From: Chrysopilus asiliformis | Taxonomy: Eukaryota > Arthropoda > Insecta > Diptera > Rhagionidae | Assembly (NCBI GenBank): GCA_964034945.1 | Contig: OZ035961.1 | Location: 89,716,991 to 89,780,990 of the forward strand | DNA: 64,000 nt | Reading direction: 5' to 3' | Shown: positions 34,001-49,000 of the stretch, piece after piece | Position numbering within the stretch: the first letter of the stretch is position 1 | How the letters are laid out: each line of letters begins with the position of its first letter | Made by a program: the position numbers and the translations under genes | The notes under the pieces: generated by a model | Told to the model about the DNA's origin: nothing | Databases searched by the model: none | The model's input: the letters and a program-made list of their open reading frames with translations, nothing else

Positions 34001-37000
34001 AAAGGAGCAAATGAGGTCCATCTTCAGTAACTCGACGTGCCCACTTCTAAATAGGACTTGGAGTGCAATCGAGTAAAGTTGACTCGCCTGGAAGCTGCAG
34101 TTGGACAAGAGCCCGGGGGCTGTACGAAACAGGAAAACAAGCAAGGTTTCCATCGGGACAAGTTGGTGATAATAGCCTTGATGAAAACCAGAATTGGGGG
34201 GATGTGAAGTGGCTGCGGGCATGAACTGCATATCATTGGATGCAAGTGAAACTGCATTTTCGTCCAGACAGATCAAATCACACTCAAAACGTATAAGAAG
34301 CACAAACAACTTTAGAATGCATACGAAAAAAAAATAACATTCAACTAAAGACGTCTGATGGTGACGTTAGAGGGAAATCTTCCAGACAGACGGAGACCAA
34401 GATTAAAATTAAGGATGTCCAATGAACCACAGATGAGGCAATCAGAGCGGAGTGAAAATGAAGTGAAGATTTCTTGAGGTGTACCACAGCACAGCAGTTG
34501 CCCTTGCTGTCGTATATTTTCTGAGCTGATAACCCGAAAAGTGCATTTCCCCAAAACAAGAACCAAATTGCATTCTATTCAGATTTCAGATGCAGACGTA
34601 TACAAGTAGTATGACTTTATAGAAATTCGTGTATAACCATGCATATTGCGTATGTCTTGCCTTTTGAGTGCAGGGAATGAAAACAGAATCCAGCAAAGTG
34701 CAATGCATCGCATCCCTCAATTTGATCCCCATGGAGGGTGGGAGGAACATCAAACGGACCAAAAGTGCAGATGGATGCAGTCGGTTCCAAAATTGAAAGT
34801 AATAAAAAAATTAAACTTTTGAGAAAATTGAGACGAAATTCCATTTTAGTGTGTGGTTAAACGGGTGCTGAACTTTTTCGTCTGGACAAAACTACTTCTT
34901 GCAAGCAAAGTCTAAGTACCTTCTTTGGTGCATTGATGTTGTTTTGGTCGTTTCTGAATTTCGTTCTTAAAGTGCATTTAAATTGCCAGTAATGGGAATT
35001 AACTTTTTTTTTACTGCGTTGTCATGTCAGTTAGTATAAGATCTGGATGAAAATGTGGTCTTTTCTAAAAAAAATAAAATAAAAAATTGTTGATTTTTGG
35101 GTAACGCATCGAATCAATCGTCGGAAACAAAAAGTAATACACCAAGGTGTTTGAGATGATAAAAGATTTTGATTTTCTATGTCTGTCCGTCCGTCCGCGA
35201 ACACCATACCGTTCGAAAGGATTGAGCTAGAGACTTGAAATATGGTATGGATGCGCCTCTCATATATAGCAAAGCTAAGTCTTTGGACGGAACAATCCGA
35301 TCATCCCTTTTTCCCTCCCCCTAAACCGTTTTTTGTAATTTTATCGAAAACGGTGAGTCGTATAGAAAAATGTATACAGGTAAAATGTATTTAGAATAGG
35401 ATTTTACATAACCCTTCCATACATCAAAATCCAGTTGAATCACTACATCCCTTCTCCCCCATAGAGATGAAATATTTTTTTCAATTTTCTCGAAAATGGT
35501 GCATTGTATCGAAAAATGTATAAAGACAAAATGTGTTTAGAATATGACTTTATATAACCGCTCCATACATCAGAACCCAAACGGATATTTCCCCGTACAT
35601 AAAAATGATTTTTTTAAAATAAAAACACGGTCATATACAATCTCCGCGACTATGTAACAAATGTTCAAAACAACAACCTATGATTTTAATAAAAAAATAT
35701 CAGTTGTGATGAACACAAAAGTTTCCTCTACAAAATGTATTTATTTTCGGAAAAAACATGTAAAAAATATATTTTTTTCAAATATCTGTATAAACCGCTA
35801 AAGAGAAAAATGTATAAAAGTTTATTTCCCTAAATTTGGTTATATTTTTTTTTTCACTTAAGTGCACATCTTTTTAAAGATTGAAGTTGCTAACTCAACA
35901 CGCTCTCGAGTTATTTAAGATACATAAAACGGACAGACCGACAGACATACCGACAGACAGACAGACCGACAGACAGACCGACAGACAGACAGACAGACCG
36001 ACAGACAGACCGACAGACAGACAGACCGACAGACAGACCGACAGACCGACAGACAGACCGACAGACAGACCGACAGACATACCGACAGACAGACCGACAG
36101 ACAGACCGACAGACAGACAGACCGACAGACAGACCGACAGACAGACAGACAGACAGACCTACAGACCGACAGAGTTACAGACAGACCGACAGACAGACCG
36201 ACAGACAGACCGACAGACAGACCGACAGACAGACCGACAGACAGACCGACAGACAGACCGACAGACAGACCGACAGACAGACCGACAGATAGACTGACAG
36301 GCAGACCGACAGACCGACAGACCTACAGACCGACAGACTTACAGACAGACCAACAGACAGACCAACAGACAGACCGACAGGCAGATCGACAGACAGACCG
36401 ACCGACCGACAGACAGACAGACAGACAGACCGACAGACCGACAGACAGACCGACAGACAGACCGACAGACAGACCGACAGACAGACCGACAGACAGATGC
36501 ACGGACATCCTCATAATTTTGCCTGAAACGGATTTCGTACTGATCAGAAAGTTTCTATCTGTCTCCGTTTTCGAGCTGGTATCCATCATGAATACAATAC
36601 TTTCCTTCTATGGTAGAGGAAAAGAAAATTCCGATAATTTAAAGGTTAAAGTGTCGAAAAATAGGTTTAAAATAGTTTTCATTCATTTATCGATATATAA
36701 TAAAGTTGAAAAAGAAGATTCTCACTTTTTTTCATTTATACTGTCTAAAATCACTTCATTTTCCATTCAAGCCAGTCAGTGACATTTTGATATCTATAAT
36801 TGTCTAATAAACAGACAGCCACAGTCTTGTCTATTTAAAAGAAAAAACCACATAAAAAGAGGCATGGCTGGAGTACGAATAATGTGGAGAAACATGCAAT
36901 CTAGCATTTATAGATTTCACTGACTGCAATGGCCAGCCTTAACCCCTTTCTTCCAGACAATTCAACATTCGCGATCATCATGTGAAAACTAATCCTAACC

Positions 37001-40000
37001 AGATTCTAACTTCACATGCATCTATAGATACACTGCTAAATAGATACCCAGCCGAAGTAGATGAATGGATTGGTTGGGTTCCCATTGCACATTTCATGTG
37101 TAGATTTCTAAAGAAAAGCTCGTCGTTGTATGTGCATTCGAGACGTTCGTCGTCATCGTCATCGTCGTCTAGTAAAGGTAGTCTGTCCGTTCTGCAACAA
37201 TGTTGTCAGGCTAGATTGTCGTTGTATGTAGATATAATAACAACTTCAACATTTACTTTTATTAAACATATATTAGGTATGCTCTTTTTTAGTCGACTTA
37301 GCAGGGCTGTCTAATGTTTTTTTTTTCTTTCTGTCTGTCTAGCAGTCTAAGTCTAGGTCTATGTCTAACCTTTAAGCCTCCGCAGATCTAGACATCCAAC
37401 TAGTCATAGAGACAGTTGACTAGTGAGGCCAGACACCGTGAGGCATTTGCTCGGTTTTGCATAATTTATCTAATGCTACTGGATGAGATCCGTTCGTTTT
37501 ATTCTTCATATCCATTGCATTCCACTCTATACGCTATGCAGATACATATAAACTGATAGATGGATAGATCGTGTGTAGGATTTCCATATGATCGACATAA
37601 CAACTAAATGCAGTTTATCCGTCTAGCCGTTCGACAACGTTGGACACGTTATGCCGGTTCATTTGGCGCAGCCCTAGAATTTTAGCCACGTTATTACAAT
37701 CGCTATAACTAATTTTATATATACTCGCAATGGCAGTGGTTTTGTCGCACGGTTTTTTATAATTTTCCAGCGTCACGCGAAGGGAAATCAAGCTCGATTT
37801 AAACGTTGGCTCATCAACCAGCATGTAACAAAACACTTAATGGTAATTTTTTTTCCTTTTTTTCGTTTTTTGATAGCAAAAACGCCACAAATCATTCACA
37901 AGTCAGGAAGTATTAGCATAATTAGAACTCTGACGAGATCATATGATCACGATTACCGCTGCGAATTTTTCACACTTTGGAAAATTTTATAGTTATGTTT
38001 TTGAATCAGTAATTTTGTGGGAAAATTAAGGGACAGACAGTCGTAATAGCCTCCATCTCTGGATGATTTAAAGTGTTGTAAATGAGACTTTTAGGGTATC
38101 AGAACTTAAAAAATTAAAAAAAAACTTATATTTTTGAGTTTAAAATCACGAATTTTTTTTAGATAAATGCATGCTTCGATTTACAATGTTTTTGGCCGGG
38201 TAGAATTTAGAGATTTTGTGTCATATATCGAGACGTCATATATATCGAGACGTCATATATCGGAGTCTTGCAGTTTTGTGCTCCTTTCTTATATTTGTAT
38301 ACAAATCGCGCTACTTTTCCGTATGCCTATGTTGGAACCAGAACTACCACAGACACTCATGCCAAATTTCAAGTCAATCGGTTCAGCCGTTTTTGCGTGA
38401 AAGAGGAACAGACAGACAGACAGACAGACACTAACTCAATTTGATATATTAGTATGATTCGGAATATGATAGAGCTGAAAATTTTGAAAAATGACAAAAT
38501 TTAGAATAGATTAAAAGTAAAGTTTTGATAAGTAGGGTGACCATACGTCCCGGAATGGCTCAGACAGTCCCGAATTTTTGACATGTTATCCTGGAGTTCC
38601 GGAAACTAAACTTTTGTCCCGGAATTATACAACCTAGAGCAGCGCTCTGAAGCCATGTGCACCAAGGGTAACTTCGAGGCTCAAATTGTCCTTCTATCCA
38701 TCGATTCTTCATGCTACCCGTTTCATTCTGGCTTGTACGCAAACTGCATACATACGCATATGAAAGAAATAATCTGTTTCACTTTGCATATAACCCGTTC
38801 TGCTTCCACTTGGGTATTTTGCATATCATGGAGCTTTGCTGAGTTCTAAGTGAGGCCATTTATGCGAGAGATTTTTATTACCTCAGTTCTCATTAGGACA
38901 TTGACTGAAGCAGTGGTGTATTTCACACTGCTGAAAATCATGAAGCGTTCTATCTCAAAAGACGACACGAATTTTGGACATGATTGTTTTCTTATTCGGT
39001 GTGATAACACAATGCAATGTTTACTATGATTTCAGGAAATTAAAACAATAAAAAAATAAAATTTTTATAGGCATTTTCAGTCGTTTCATAAAATATCAAT
39101 TGATCAAATTAATGTTTCTGGTTTTATGAAATTATTTTTATTTTCCGATTGTAATTCGGAAATTTCATATAAAAGTTTTTCATTATCAAAACTTTTTTTA
39201 ACTTAAAGTAAAACAATTAACAGTGTGTCAAAACCAAGCATAACGAAAAGAGCTTTCAACAAGCTTGTTTCACTTGGCTCGGAGAGCAAGCCATATAAAC
39301 AAGTAAATCGCTTGTCAGTGGTAGTGGATGCCCGAGAACTTTCAAAGCTTTCAGGGCCCTGACCTAGAGTTATAAGGTCCTATCACAGAATCCGTTACGA
39401 ATGGTTCGGATCGTAAACTCAATGTTGTTGTTGGTATAAAACACTAACAACAACATTGAGTTTACGATCCGAACCATTCGTATCGGATTCTGTGATAGGG
39501 CCTATAATTTCTTAACCATTAAAAAAATTGACATTGAAAACTAAAAATTTTCGCCTGCGGCGTAATTTTCTGATGAATTACTTTATTTAGCTTTCTCAGA
39601 AATTACTTTATAAAAAATATCTGTTGTGATTAACACAAAACTTTCTTCTGCAATATGTATTTAATTTCGGAAAAAAATACATTAAAAATAATGTTTTTTT
39701 AAATATCTCGAGATCCGTTAAAGATACGTAAAAACTGTCGATGGAAAAAATTCAGGAAATTTGATTTTCTTTGATTAAGACTAAAGCCCAATTTAGACTA
39801 GCGATTACGATTACGATTGAGCTTCATCGACCAATGAGATCAAAGCTTTCATATCTCTATCGTTGAAAGCTTTGATATCATTGCTTGAGAAGCTTCAATC
39901 ATAATCGCAATCGTTAGCCTAATTGGGGCTTAACAGGAGACCCAGATAAAACATGCAAAAACTATTGAAGATTCAATAAATTTTTCCACTTTTTTTGTTA

Positions 40001-43000
40001 GTCAAAAAATCAAAAAAATAATTTTGAATACGTTTTTAATACACCATCAGACATTCTGTAAATCGTTTCAACTTAAAACTCATAAAAAAACCATTAGAGA
40101 AAATTTAAAAAAATAAATACCTACACCTAACAGCAATTGAGTGTATTTAAGAAGTGTGTGAAACACATGTTTCAATCAATAGTATTTAACTGATAAATCG
40201 TTTTGTCTACCAAACTTAATCAACTCAAGTGGTGAATGGGATCTGGCTACAAACTTCATCATCGTAAAGTCCAATCATAATAATAATAATGATAATAATA
40301 AAACGATTTCACATACTTGCTGCAGTTGAAAATGTATAAATATACTTGTGAGAGTTCATAACATGCAGTCTCTATAAAGAATTATCCATTAACCGTTTAC
40401 GAATATCATATGTTTTTGCATATATGATGTCTGTTATCAGTGATCGTGCAGTAGTCCATCGTAAATTGCAATCTGGGCAGTGCATTTGCTGCGATCATCC
40501 ATCTCGAGAGTTTTTAACACGCGATCCAGACACTCGCAAATGACGTAATTACTTTAGTCTACACGAGTGACAAACGCAATCTAATAAATGACAGATGACA
40601 GATTTATGCAACATAAGTGGAAATTCGTCCCTCACACTACCGATCTTCCAATCATCCCGGTGGGATTCCACATGCTTTGCGCATCGTTATCTCCCCCTTC
40701 GGGTCGCAAACCACCCGGATGACCCGAAGATGCTATAGATTGTCATGCTCGACTCGATCAGTTATCATTTGGAAGTGACACGACCGGGCTACGATGGCGA
40801 TCTGAAGAAAAAAAAACTCTTTTCTTCGGAAATCTCACGGCTGCAGTCCCGCAGAGATTGGTGTCTTAAAATTGCAGCATTTGTCTTCTGCCTACGGCGC
40901 GATCTACAAACGAAGATCCAAACATTGTTGCAAACTGTGTCCCATGGTTGGTCTGGTCAAGCCTTTCTATATAATTTTTCCGCAACGACATAGCGATCCT
41001 CAAGCAAATTGGAGATCTCACTCGCATTTCTTCCCAATTTTATGCGAGACTGGTTTCTGGATGCATTAGTCGAGAGATGGAAGAGGGGTTAATATGTGCA
41101 TCTGCGTGGTTCACAAATGCTTTGGACCCAGTCTACATTTTGACTTTTTATACTTTTTAAGCGTGTCTCCGAGCTTCGCCCGAGGATCCCGAGTTCTGCG
41201 CGCCCAAATGTCTAATTTCGCTGGCAAATAAGAAAATTGCATGTGCAGTGGGGGGAGATTCGCCAGTCCAATCGAAATTTACACAAACTGCAACAGCCTG
41301 CATCGAAGGGTCAAGAGAGAGCTAGCAGGGAAAACACTGCAGATTGAAGCCACCAACAACAGATGCTTGATGATCGCTGGTTATGCTGTGTCAGAAGGGA
41401 CGTCGATGTGATCTTTGCTGCATAAGATCTTTTTTTTTTGCGAACTTTTGCTTCTGGATGACTGTCAAGGCTGTCATTTGTTTTGCTCATTTTCTGGCCA
41501 GGAAGAGTTGTGGTGGTTTTTTTTGTCTGACCAATTGTTTTTCGTTTGTTTGGGTTTGTTTTGCGGATGTTTTTTTTCGTGGGGCTTCATAATGCTTCCA
41601 GAGCTGGATGATGGGGACAGTTATGTTAGGTTTTCAGGGACGTGATCACTAAATCAAGGTCAAATGAATTGCATCGATGATAGAGGAGTTTTGGGAGATT
41701 TTTCGAGGGAGATTGATGGTCCAAAAAAGGGGTTGGAGGTGAGATTTTGTTGTTGTTGTTGTTGTTGTTGGTTTTTTTTCGGACTCCAGTTGCTATTTGG
41801 GGTTTTGCGATGCCGCGGAAATGACTAAACAGTTTTTATTAGTGGGGCAATTTAAAGATGCATCCAGTTAACGGATACCAGCACTAATAGTCGACATATT
41901 TGCTTAGTGGATGATTAATGATGCAACTCTATGACGTTATTGTCGAGTGGCTCAAGGTTAAGTGCAAGTTTGATATGTGGGCGTATTTAGATAGGAATGG
42001 ATAAGTCGCCGGTTCTTATTAATTTTTGTTTTCAGATGTTTCAAGAGAGTCCCAGATTTAGGCGTGTCGTTCCGACGTCCCGGATTATTCAATTTATTCT
42101 CAAAACTTATTAAACACCAAACTCTACTTCACCTGGAGGTTGCTGTAAATTATTTATTACTTTTTTGGCTACGTTGCGTTTTCCTAAAAACTTTCACCTC
42201 GAGCGCATTTCAAAAACCTACTGGAATTCCTTTTTATTGATATCTTCACTATTTCAGCTGAATTTTATAGAACTTACGGCAAAAAGTGGAGTTACTTTTC
42301 ACTTGGGATTGCTATTGAATCATTACACCGTGTTGTATTCAAACATTTTCACCTGCGGCGCATATTATTTGTTGTGTTTCTCCGCAATCGATCATTTAAG
42401 TCTCGTCCAAATTACAGTTCTCCCTTCTTGCTTTCTCTTCCCGTCACTAGCTTGTAGAGATTTTGAAAATCATGGTACCGCAATCAGAATATGAGCGCAA
42501 ATTTCGTAAAAATTCAATGAAAATTCGTGTTTTACTATTTCTATCATAAACTATGTTAAAATTCTATCAAATTTGGTAACTCTTTTGCACGTTTGATTTT
42601 TTTTCCTAATTACAAAAATATTGTCGTTTTCCCGCTCACTAACTCATATGTTAGTCTCCAACAAGTCTATAACCGAATTATGACTGAACCTGAATTATTT
42701 TTATTATTTATTTATTTTTTTTCGAGACATTTGGACACATGTCTCAACCTACGTGCTGTCCAAGAGCACACGTTTTGACGCAGAAATGAAAAAAAAATAC
42801 ACCAAAGTCATGTACACTGTTAGCCTTGACTTAAATTTCTAATAATATTTCCCGGACGAAAATAACCTCAAAAAGAACATTAGATTTATGATCATCTGAA
42901 AGCCTTTCTCTTCGGATCGCGAACGGTCAGCAATTGACGTCTGAATGCGTCTAGTCTAGTTGGATCGATACCAATTTGAGAAATTGCCATTTGGCAGACG

Positions 43001-46000
43001 ACCTCATCCAAAAATTATTTGAATAATCGGAAAGATTTTTTCAACGAATTCAGATATCCAAATTGAAGCGGAATCCGTTGATGAAAGATTGGTGACCATC
43101 CGCCAGACGTTATTCTAGCAAATGGTAAGTGAAAAACTTTTACTAGCAGATGCTAGTCTAGTCGACAAATCAATTATCGGATGCGGATGGATATGTAAAT
43201 CAGTTTCTGGTGAGTATCTTACCCTCTCATGTCTGATGACGTGCTAATATTGTCTTGTAAGAGGCAAAAATACCTGGAATTTAGAATTTGAACGACTCGT
43301 CATTCGTATAACCAGCGAAATGTACGTCACAAATGCCTCAGTCTTATAGTATTAAATTATTCAAATGGGTGAAGGTGAATATTTTCCCTGGTAAACTCTA
43401 GAAAAAATACGGGGACAAAATATCACCGCCTCAAAACCTAGCTAAAAGTAAGCACCTCACCGTATTATTCAGGAAAAATTAACATCGTAGCGCACAGTTT
43501 TTTCTTGACATTCCTGTTTTAAGGATTCAAAAATTCACTTGAACTGGCTTGAATGTTTTTTTTTTCGGTGTAAAGGGGGTTCTCGTTTGGAAAAGTCTTT
43601 CCAATTGACTTCAATAGCCGAATGGCTTACAAATCGAGAGGTTCCAGGTTCGAGTCCCAGTAGAGACATGCAACCAAACTTAGCAACCAAACTTACGAAA
43701 AAAAATATTTACGAAAGAAAATACAAAAAAAATCAAAATATCTTAAATGCTTGCAAAGAAACAAGCATCAGTTGTGAGGTGAAATTTATTTGTTTTTTTT
43801 TTTTAAATTTAACGCCAATTTAACGGTTTAACGCAAAAAAAATGTTAAAAATTACCACCCACAACGAACTGTTGTGAACTCCCTTGCCCGGAGTTCGATT
43901 TTCTCCGAATGGTGATGGATTCCCTTGCGATGCGTAATCGAGTCCCGTTTTTCCAGAGTGTATACTGTAAAGACGTAAGGAGTTATGCTTACCTGCAAAC
44001 TGGAGAAATCGACTACATTTTGTAATACAGAATAAAAAAAACTCATCTGATCAATTTCAGATAAATTACCTCGGCCCCACAGCTTACAAAAACAGGCACT
44101 AATACTTTATTTTTTTACATAAAAAAAATCGGAAAGATATATATATAAAATCGTTGGTTCTGATTGACTGATTCATCAACGCAAAGCCCAAACCCCTGAA
44201 GCTAGAAACCTGAAAATTTCCTTCACGTAAACGGTCACTATGGCGTGGTTGGTCGAAATTCCACCGCTAAGGGAGTAAACGGGAGGAGGATTTGGCGTTG
44301 GTATTTTAAAACATTGGGTTTTGCCATGAAACCTGTCTGTGGAGAGGCTAAGAAATCTTACTCGGGGGTTTTTGGGGTCACTAATCTTGAATCTGGTATT
44401 AGAATTTCAAAATTTGGAGCGGAAAGTCCTGTAAGGATAACGAAAATATCCTCTGTTCTAATTTACCCTGGAATGGAAGTCCTGAAGGGAAAAATATTTT
44501 TTTTAAGTTTATAAATTATTTCTAGGGGTTTTTTGTACAAAGAACTTTAACCCAGTAACGATGGGCACGCACGCTAGTAGTTAAATAAAATGAAAAAAGA
44601 GCCGACATAAATTGCCAAAAAACCTTGCAGGTGGGCATAACCCTTTAAGAGGTCATATAATAGCCTGAAACAATTCATTGTCATCTATGATGTGAACTGA
44701 ATAGAATCCTTGAAAGATTCGCCTGCAACCGCGCTTCTTACATCATCATCATCATGAGCTAACCTAAACGATGCTCCTCTTCTGGAATCTCCTCAGCGAT
44801 TGACAGTGATTGGACAAAACCCCAAAGTCTTAAGCGCTTCTTCACAAAAGAAGGTAAGGAAGGCTTAGTCACGAGAGGTTCATCTTCTTAATCTTTCTTA
44901 CTATTTAGTAGCTACGCGATGGATCAATACTCGGACTCTGGCTCTAACTTGAATGATTTTAAATGTTTTCGTTGTGTTTTTTTTCCGTTTTTGTTGCTGT
45001 TGCTTCCATTGAGGCTCGACGGTGTCTACGAGCGAGTATACATAGTACCATACTTCGTTGAATACAGCATAGCAGCATATTATAGTATATGGTGTACAAC
45101 TTATTCTCGTACTACACAATCGACCTAAAAAAGGTTCATTAACGGAGTCGCTAGACATGGCCCAGACAGTATAGTCGTCTTTTTTTTTACGTCTCAACTC
45201 TCGGCGAATCTTTTCTGAATGTTGCTGTGTTTTTTTTATCATTTATCTTTTTTGCAATTCGCTGCATTTTTTAATTGTTGCATTTTTGCTACTATACGTG
45301 CGGGCGGCGGGGGAAGGGGCAGCAGAGGGGTTAGCTGCAAATGTTGCTTTTCCTGCATGGATGCTAGCGCTGCGGAGGACCCAGTCGCATTGAGTTATGC
45401 ATTTATGCTGCTGCGATGCAAAACAAAACCGTAGACATAAATATGAACCCATATGGACATAAATAGGTAGACACGTCAGACAAACAGACAGACAGAATCT
45501 AGACATGAATATAGACTTTGTCTATGCGATGCTGAGCATAATATGTTTTTTTTTCTGTTTGCTGCATTTTTGCTGCGACGGTGAAAACAAGGTCTCGGAT
45601 ACTTGGATAATGATGATACTCAACTACTGTAACACTAGATAAGTGAATATTTAAGTCATTTTTCTGATTTTTTTTTGTTTGTTTGCCATTTAGTCGTTGA
45701 GACAGTTTTTTTTATATTTAAGCTCAATTGCATTGAATTCGTTTTGTTCTGTTATTTAAAGGTCTTGACTTGTGTTGACATTTCTGTGGCATTATTTTAT
45801 GACAATTTTCAACAATCCTTTATTTTGTTGTCAGTTTGTAGGAAAAATCAAAAGAAACGGAAAAGTTTTTTTAGGTAGAATTTCTTGGACTCAATAATAA
45901 ACTTTTTTTATACCCGTATGGTGAAACCAAAGGGTATATTAGATTTGCCTTACCGTTTGTAACGCCAAGATCCCGTCATCACACAAAAAAATGAATTACA

Positions 46001-49000
46001 GCATTGTGTTTAGAATGATAAAAAAAGTATCATTCTCCGGTCCGTCTGTCCGTCCGTCTGTCCGTCCGTCTGTCTGTGGCGCGGATTGCGGGCGCACGGA
46101 TTGAGCTAGAGACTTGACATTTTGCACAGATCCGTTTTTCGTAAAATGTGAGGCTAAGTTCGTTAATGGGCAAAAATGGACCATTAGGGGGGGTACCCCC
46201 CATACGAACGAAAACTTTTTTTCTGAATATCTCAAAAACGGTGAATTTACATAAAACTCCCATACATCAAAATCCGATTGGAATAAATTTTAAAAAATCT
46301 TATTGGAAAATTTGACTTCAAAGTGGAATTTTGATACAACTGTTCGCTGTTCTCTTAAATCACCATACGGATTTTCAATAATTGCCAGATTGGCAATTAT
46401 AGCTTTTGTTATGTTTTTCCTGAAAATCAATCGCAGATCTCTCTCTCTCTCTCTCGAAAAAAAACCGAGTCGATTACGCACCAAAACGAAGTTTGAGGGA
46501 GTCCATCACCTCCCTCAAACTTCGTTTTGGTGCGTAATCGACTCCGCTTCGAATTCCAGGCTAAGGAGTACACTTCCCTGTTGGTGTTAATTTTCAACAA
46601 TTTCTTGGTGTTAAACCAACTTATTGGAGGAGTTAAAAAAACAAATAAATTTCATTTCACAAATTCTTTTAGTTTACAAGCAACATTTGAGGTGTTTTGA
46701 TTTTTTTTCGTATTTTCAAAGTTAATACATATTTATTGCAGGTCTCTACCTAGGCTCGAAGCTGGCAGGACTTCTTGATTTGTAAGCCATTCGCCGAGAT
46801 TGGAAAGTCTCTTCTAAACGTGAACCCGCTTTACAAAGGAAATAACTCCCAAAAGTAGTTCAAGTGACTTTTTGATGTCTTTTCGAAGTTAATTCAAAAT
46901 TGATGCTAAAAGGGTGATAAACTGAATTTTAACTCCTTTAAAAGGAAATGTTCGAAAAAAAACTCTGAGGTGCATACTACTAGCTATGTTTTGAGGCAGT
47001 GTTTATTTGTTCCAGGATTTTTTTTGCGAGATTTCATAGTCTGTAAACCTTGAACTATAACTCTATCGTCTTTCTTGTGACCAAACTTTCTGCTATTGTG
47101 ACTAAACTTTGTACAGAAAAACGTCAAGAAAGTTCAAAATGATCTTCATAGTGACTTAAATTTAAATTTAAGCTCTTCTCGCGAAAATTTTTTTTTGGTC
47201 CGTAAAAGTTAAAACTTTTGTTAAAATTTCTTTCGAGGACCGAAAATTTAAGCACCTGGAATAGAATCCAGTTTTGGAATAACCTGGATTCTATTCCAGG
47301 TCCAGGTTCAGGTTTTGGAATAGAATTAAAAAAATTTCTAATTTGATCATATAAATAACGTTTTAATAGTTTAAAATTCAGAAAAAATTTAATTTAAGGA
47401 AAACCGTTTCATATCCCAGATTTTTAAAATTGCTTTTTTTCTGAATAATAGATATACAGTAATCCCTCCAAATGCGCGGTTTCTAACTGCGCGGTTTCGC
47501 AACTGCGCGGTTAAGTATTTAATACCAAAATTTCGAACTGCGCCGTAAAAATTTCGCAGCTGCGCGGTTTTTTTTATAATTTTTGTTTCAAAACACCCCA
47601 AAATTTCATACAAAGTAGGGTTCACAGTGCGCGGTTTCGGTTTGCGCGCTCTTTTTGTGGAACGTATCTACCGCGCAGTTGGAGGGATTATTGTATAGTT
47701 CATTTTTATTATTTTGGGATTCAATCTTTTTTGACAAATTTATAAATTACTAGGTTGTATACCCGACATTGCCGGGATAATGTTTTTTGGACTAGAAAAC
47801 GAAGAATAATTGAAAAAAAAATCGCTATGCCTTCAGAATTTCCATTTCGAATATCACCAGATTCGTGATCCACGACTCTGAAACCCCCCTCATGCAGTTT
47901 TTTGGAAGAAAAATTCGAAAAAGAATATTTGCATTCTTCTTACCACACCTTCCGTTTTGAATTTCGGAAAACCGTTTCTTACCGATCACCTATGAGGTAC
48001 GACGAATCTTTCTGCAAAATTTCACGGCAATTGGTTTAGTGGTTCGGGAGATACGGGAGTGACGAGTTCCCAATTGACCAAATTGGTTGGAAAACCGAAG
48101 GTACGATTTATGGAATTTTGACTGGAAATCCAAGATTTTTTCTTGTGAAAATGGTCCTTTTTGTACCATAAGGTCCATAATTCCAAATGTTCCCACAAGT
48201 ATTCTTAAACTTTATAAAGGAAAATTGCGTGGTACATTTGGACACGGTACAAAAATTCCAACATTGGTCAATTGGGTTAGTCAGTGGTATTTGGCTTTAA
48301 TAATAGAAGATTTAGTTCAAGCATAGTTTTAAGTTTTAATAGTTTTTCTTTAAAATTCTATTGCACCTTGGCAAGTTGAATCTTGATAGTCGAGTTGAAT
48401 CTCGATAGTCTTATGTTTCAAATATTTTAAGCATATTTTTAGTATTAGTTTGTTCGTTTTTTGGTCCAAAATAAAAATGTTATGAAGCAAAATTTAACTT
48501 TTAGTGAATTCACTTGAAAGTCTAAACATTTTTGCCGGCTATGCTTTTTTTCCTTCTGATTCGAAGATTCGAAAATCTTACATGTTGGCAGAGATGTCAG
48601 CCAAAAGTTTTTTAACTGTGGTTCGGTTCTGGTTCCAAGGTGAATTGGATTTCTGATTTTTGTTTTTGATTCCTAAAATGTCGAAATTTGGTTCTGGTTT
48701 TGGTTTTTCAAATTTTATAAATGTGGTTCTGGTTTCTGAAATTCCAAAAATTTGGTTGTGGTTTTGGCTTTGTCTCCTAAATTTGGAAAATTTGATTCGG
48801 GTTTTGGTTTCCAAAATTTGGTTCTGGTTCTGGTTTTGTTTCCTAAAATTGGAAAATTTGATTCAGGTTTTGGTTTCTAAAATTTGGTTCTGGTTTTGGT
48901 TTCGATTCTTCAAAATTTGAATAATTCATTGGTTTTCGGTTTAAGTTTTTAGTTCATTTTTAATGGTTTTTACATTTTCTGCTCAGATTAGTTATATTTC

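Noticed and set aside
33947..34844. Overlapping minus-strand ORFs, one with a hydrophobic leader, as a gene or alternative first exon
   Set aside because: They overlap in several frames, show no domain and no evident donor in phase with exon 2.
35925..36496. CRISPR-like array
   Set aside because: Units are a 4-12-bp microsatellite without spacers, in eukaryotic DNA.
35881..36589. Long ORFs of repeating D-R-Q-T and L-S-V residues across the GTCY array
   Set aside because: They arise because the tetra/12-mer array has no stop in several frames on both strands; no gene signals.
36982..37314. 110-aa ORF with a serine run
   Set aside because: Serines come from a GTCATCGTC-type simple repeat; no domain, splice support or partner exon.
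37615..37836. Possible GIY-YIG (Penelope-like) fragment
   Set aside because: Only about ten residues ([10 protein letters not shown]) recall the family; the expected following motif is absent, so chance is likely.
43610..43670. Functional tRNA gene
   Set aside because: The core recurs in an inverted dispersed copy with shared flanks, so it belongs to a repeat.
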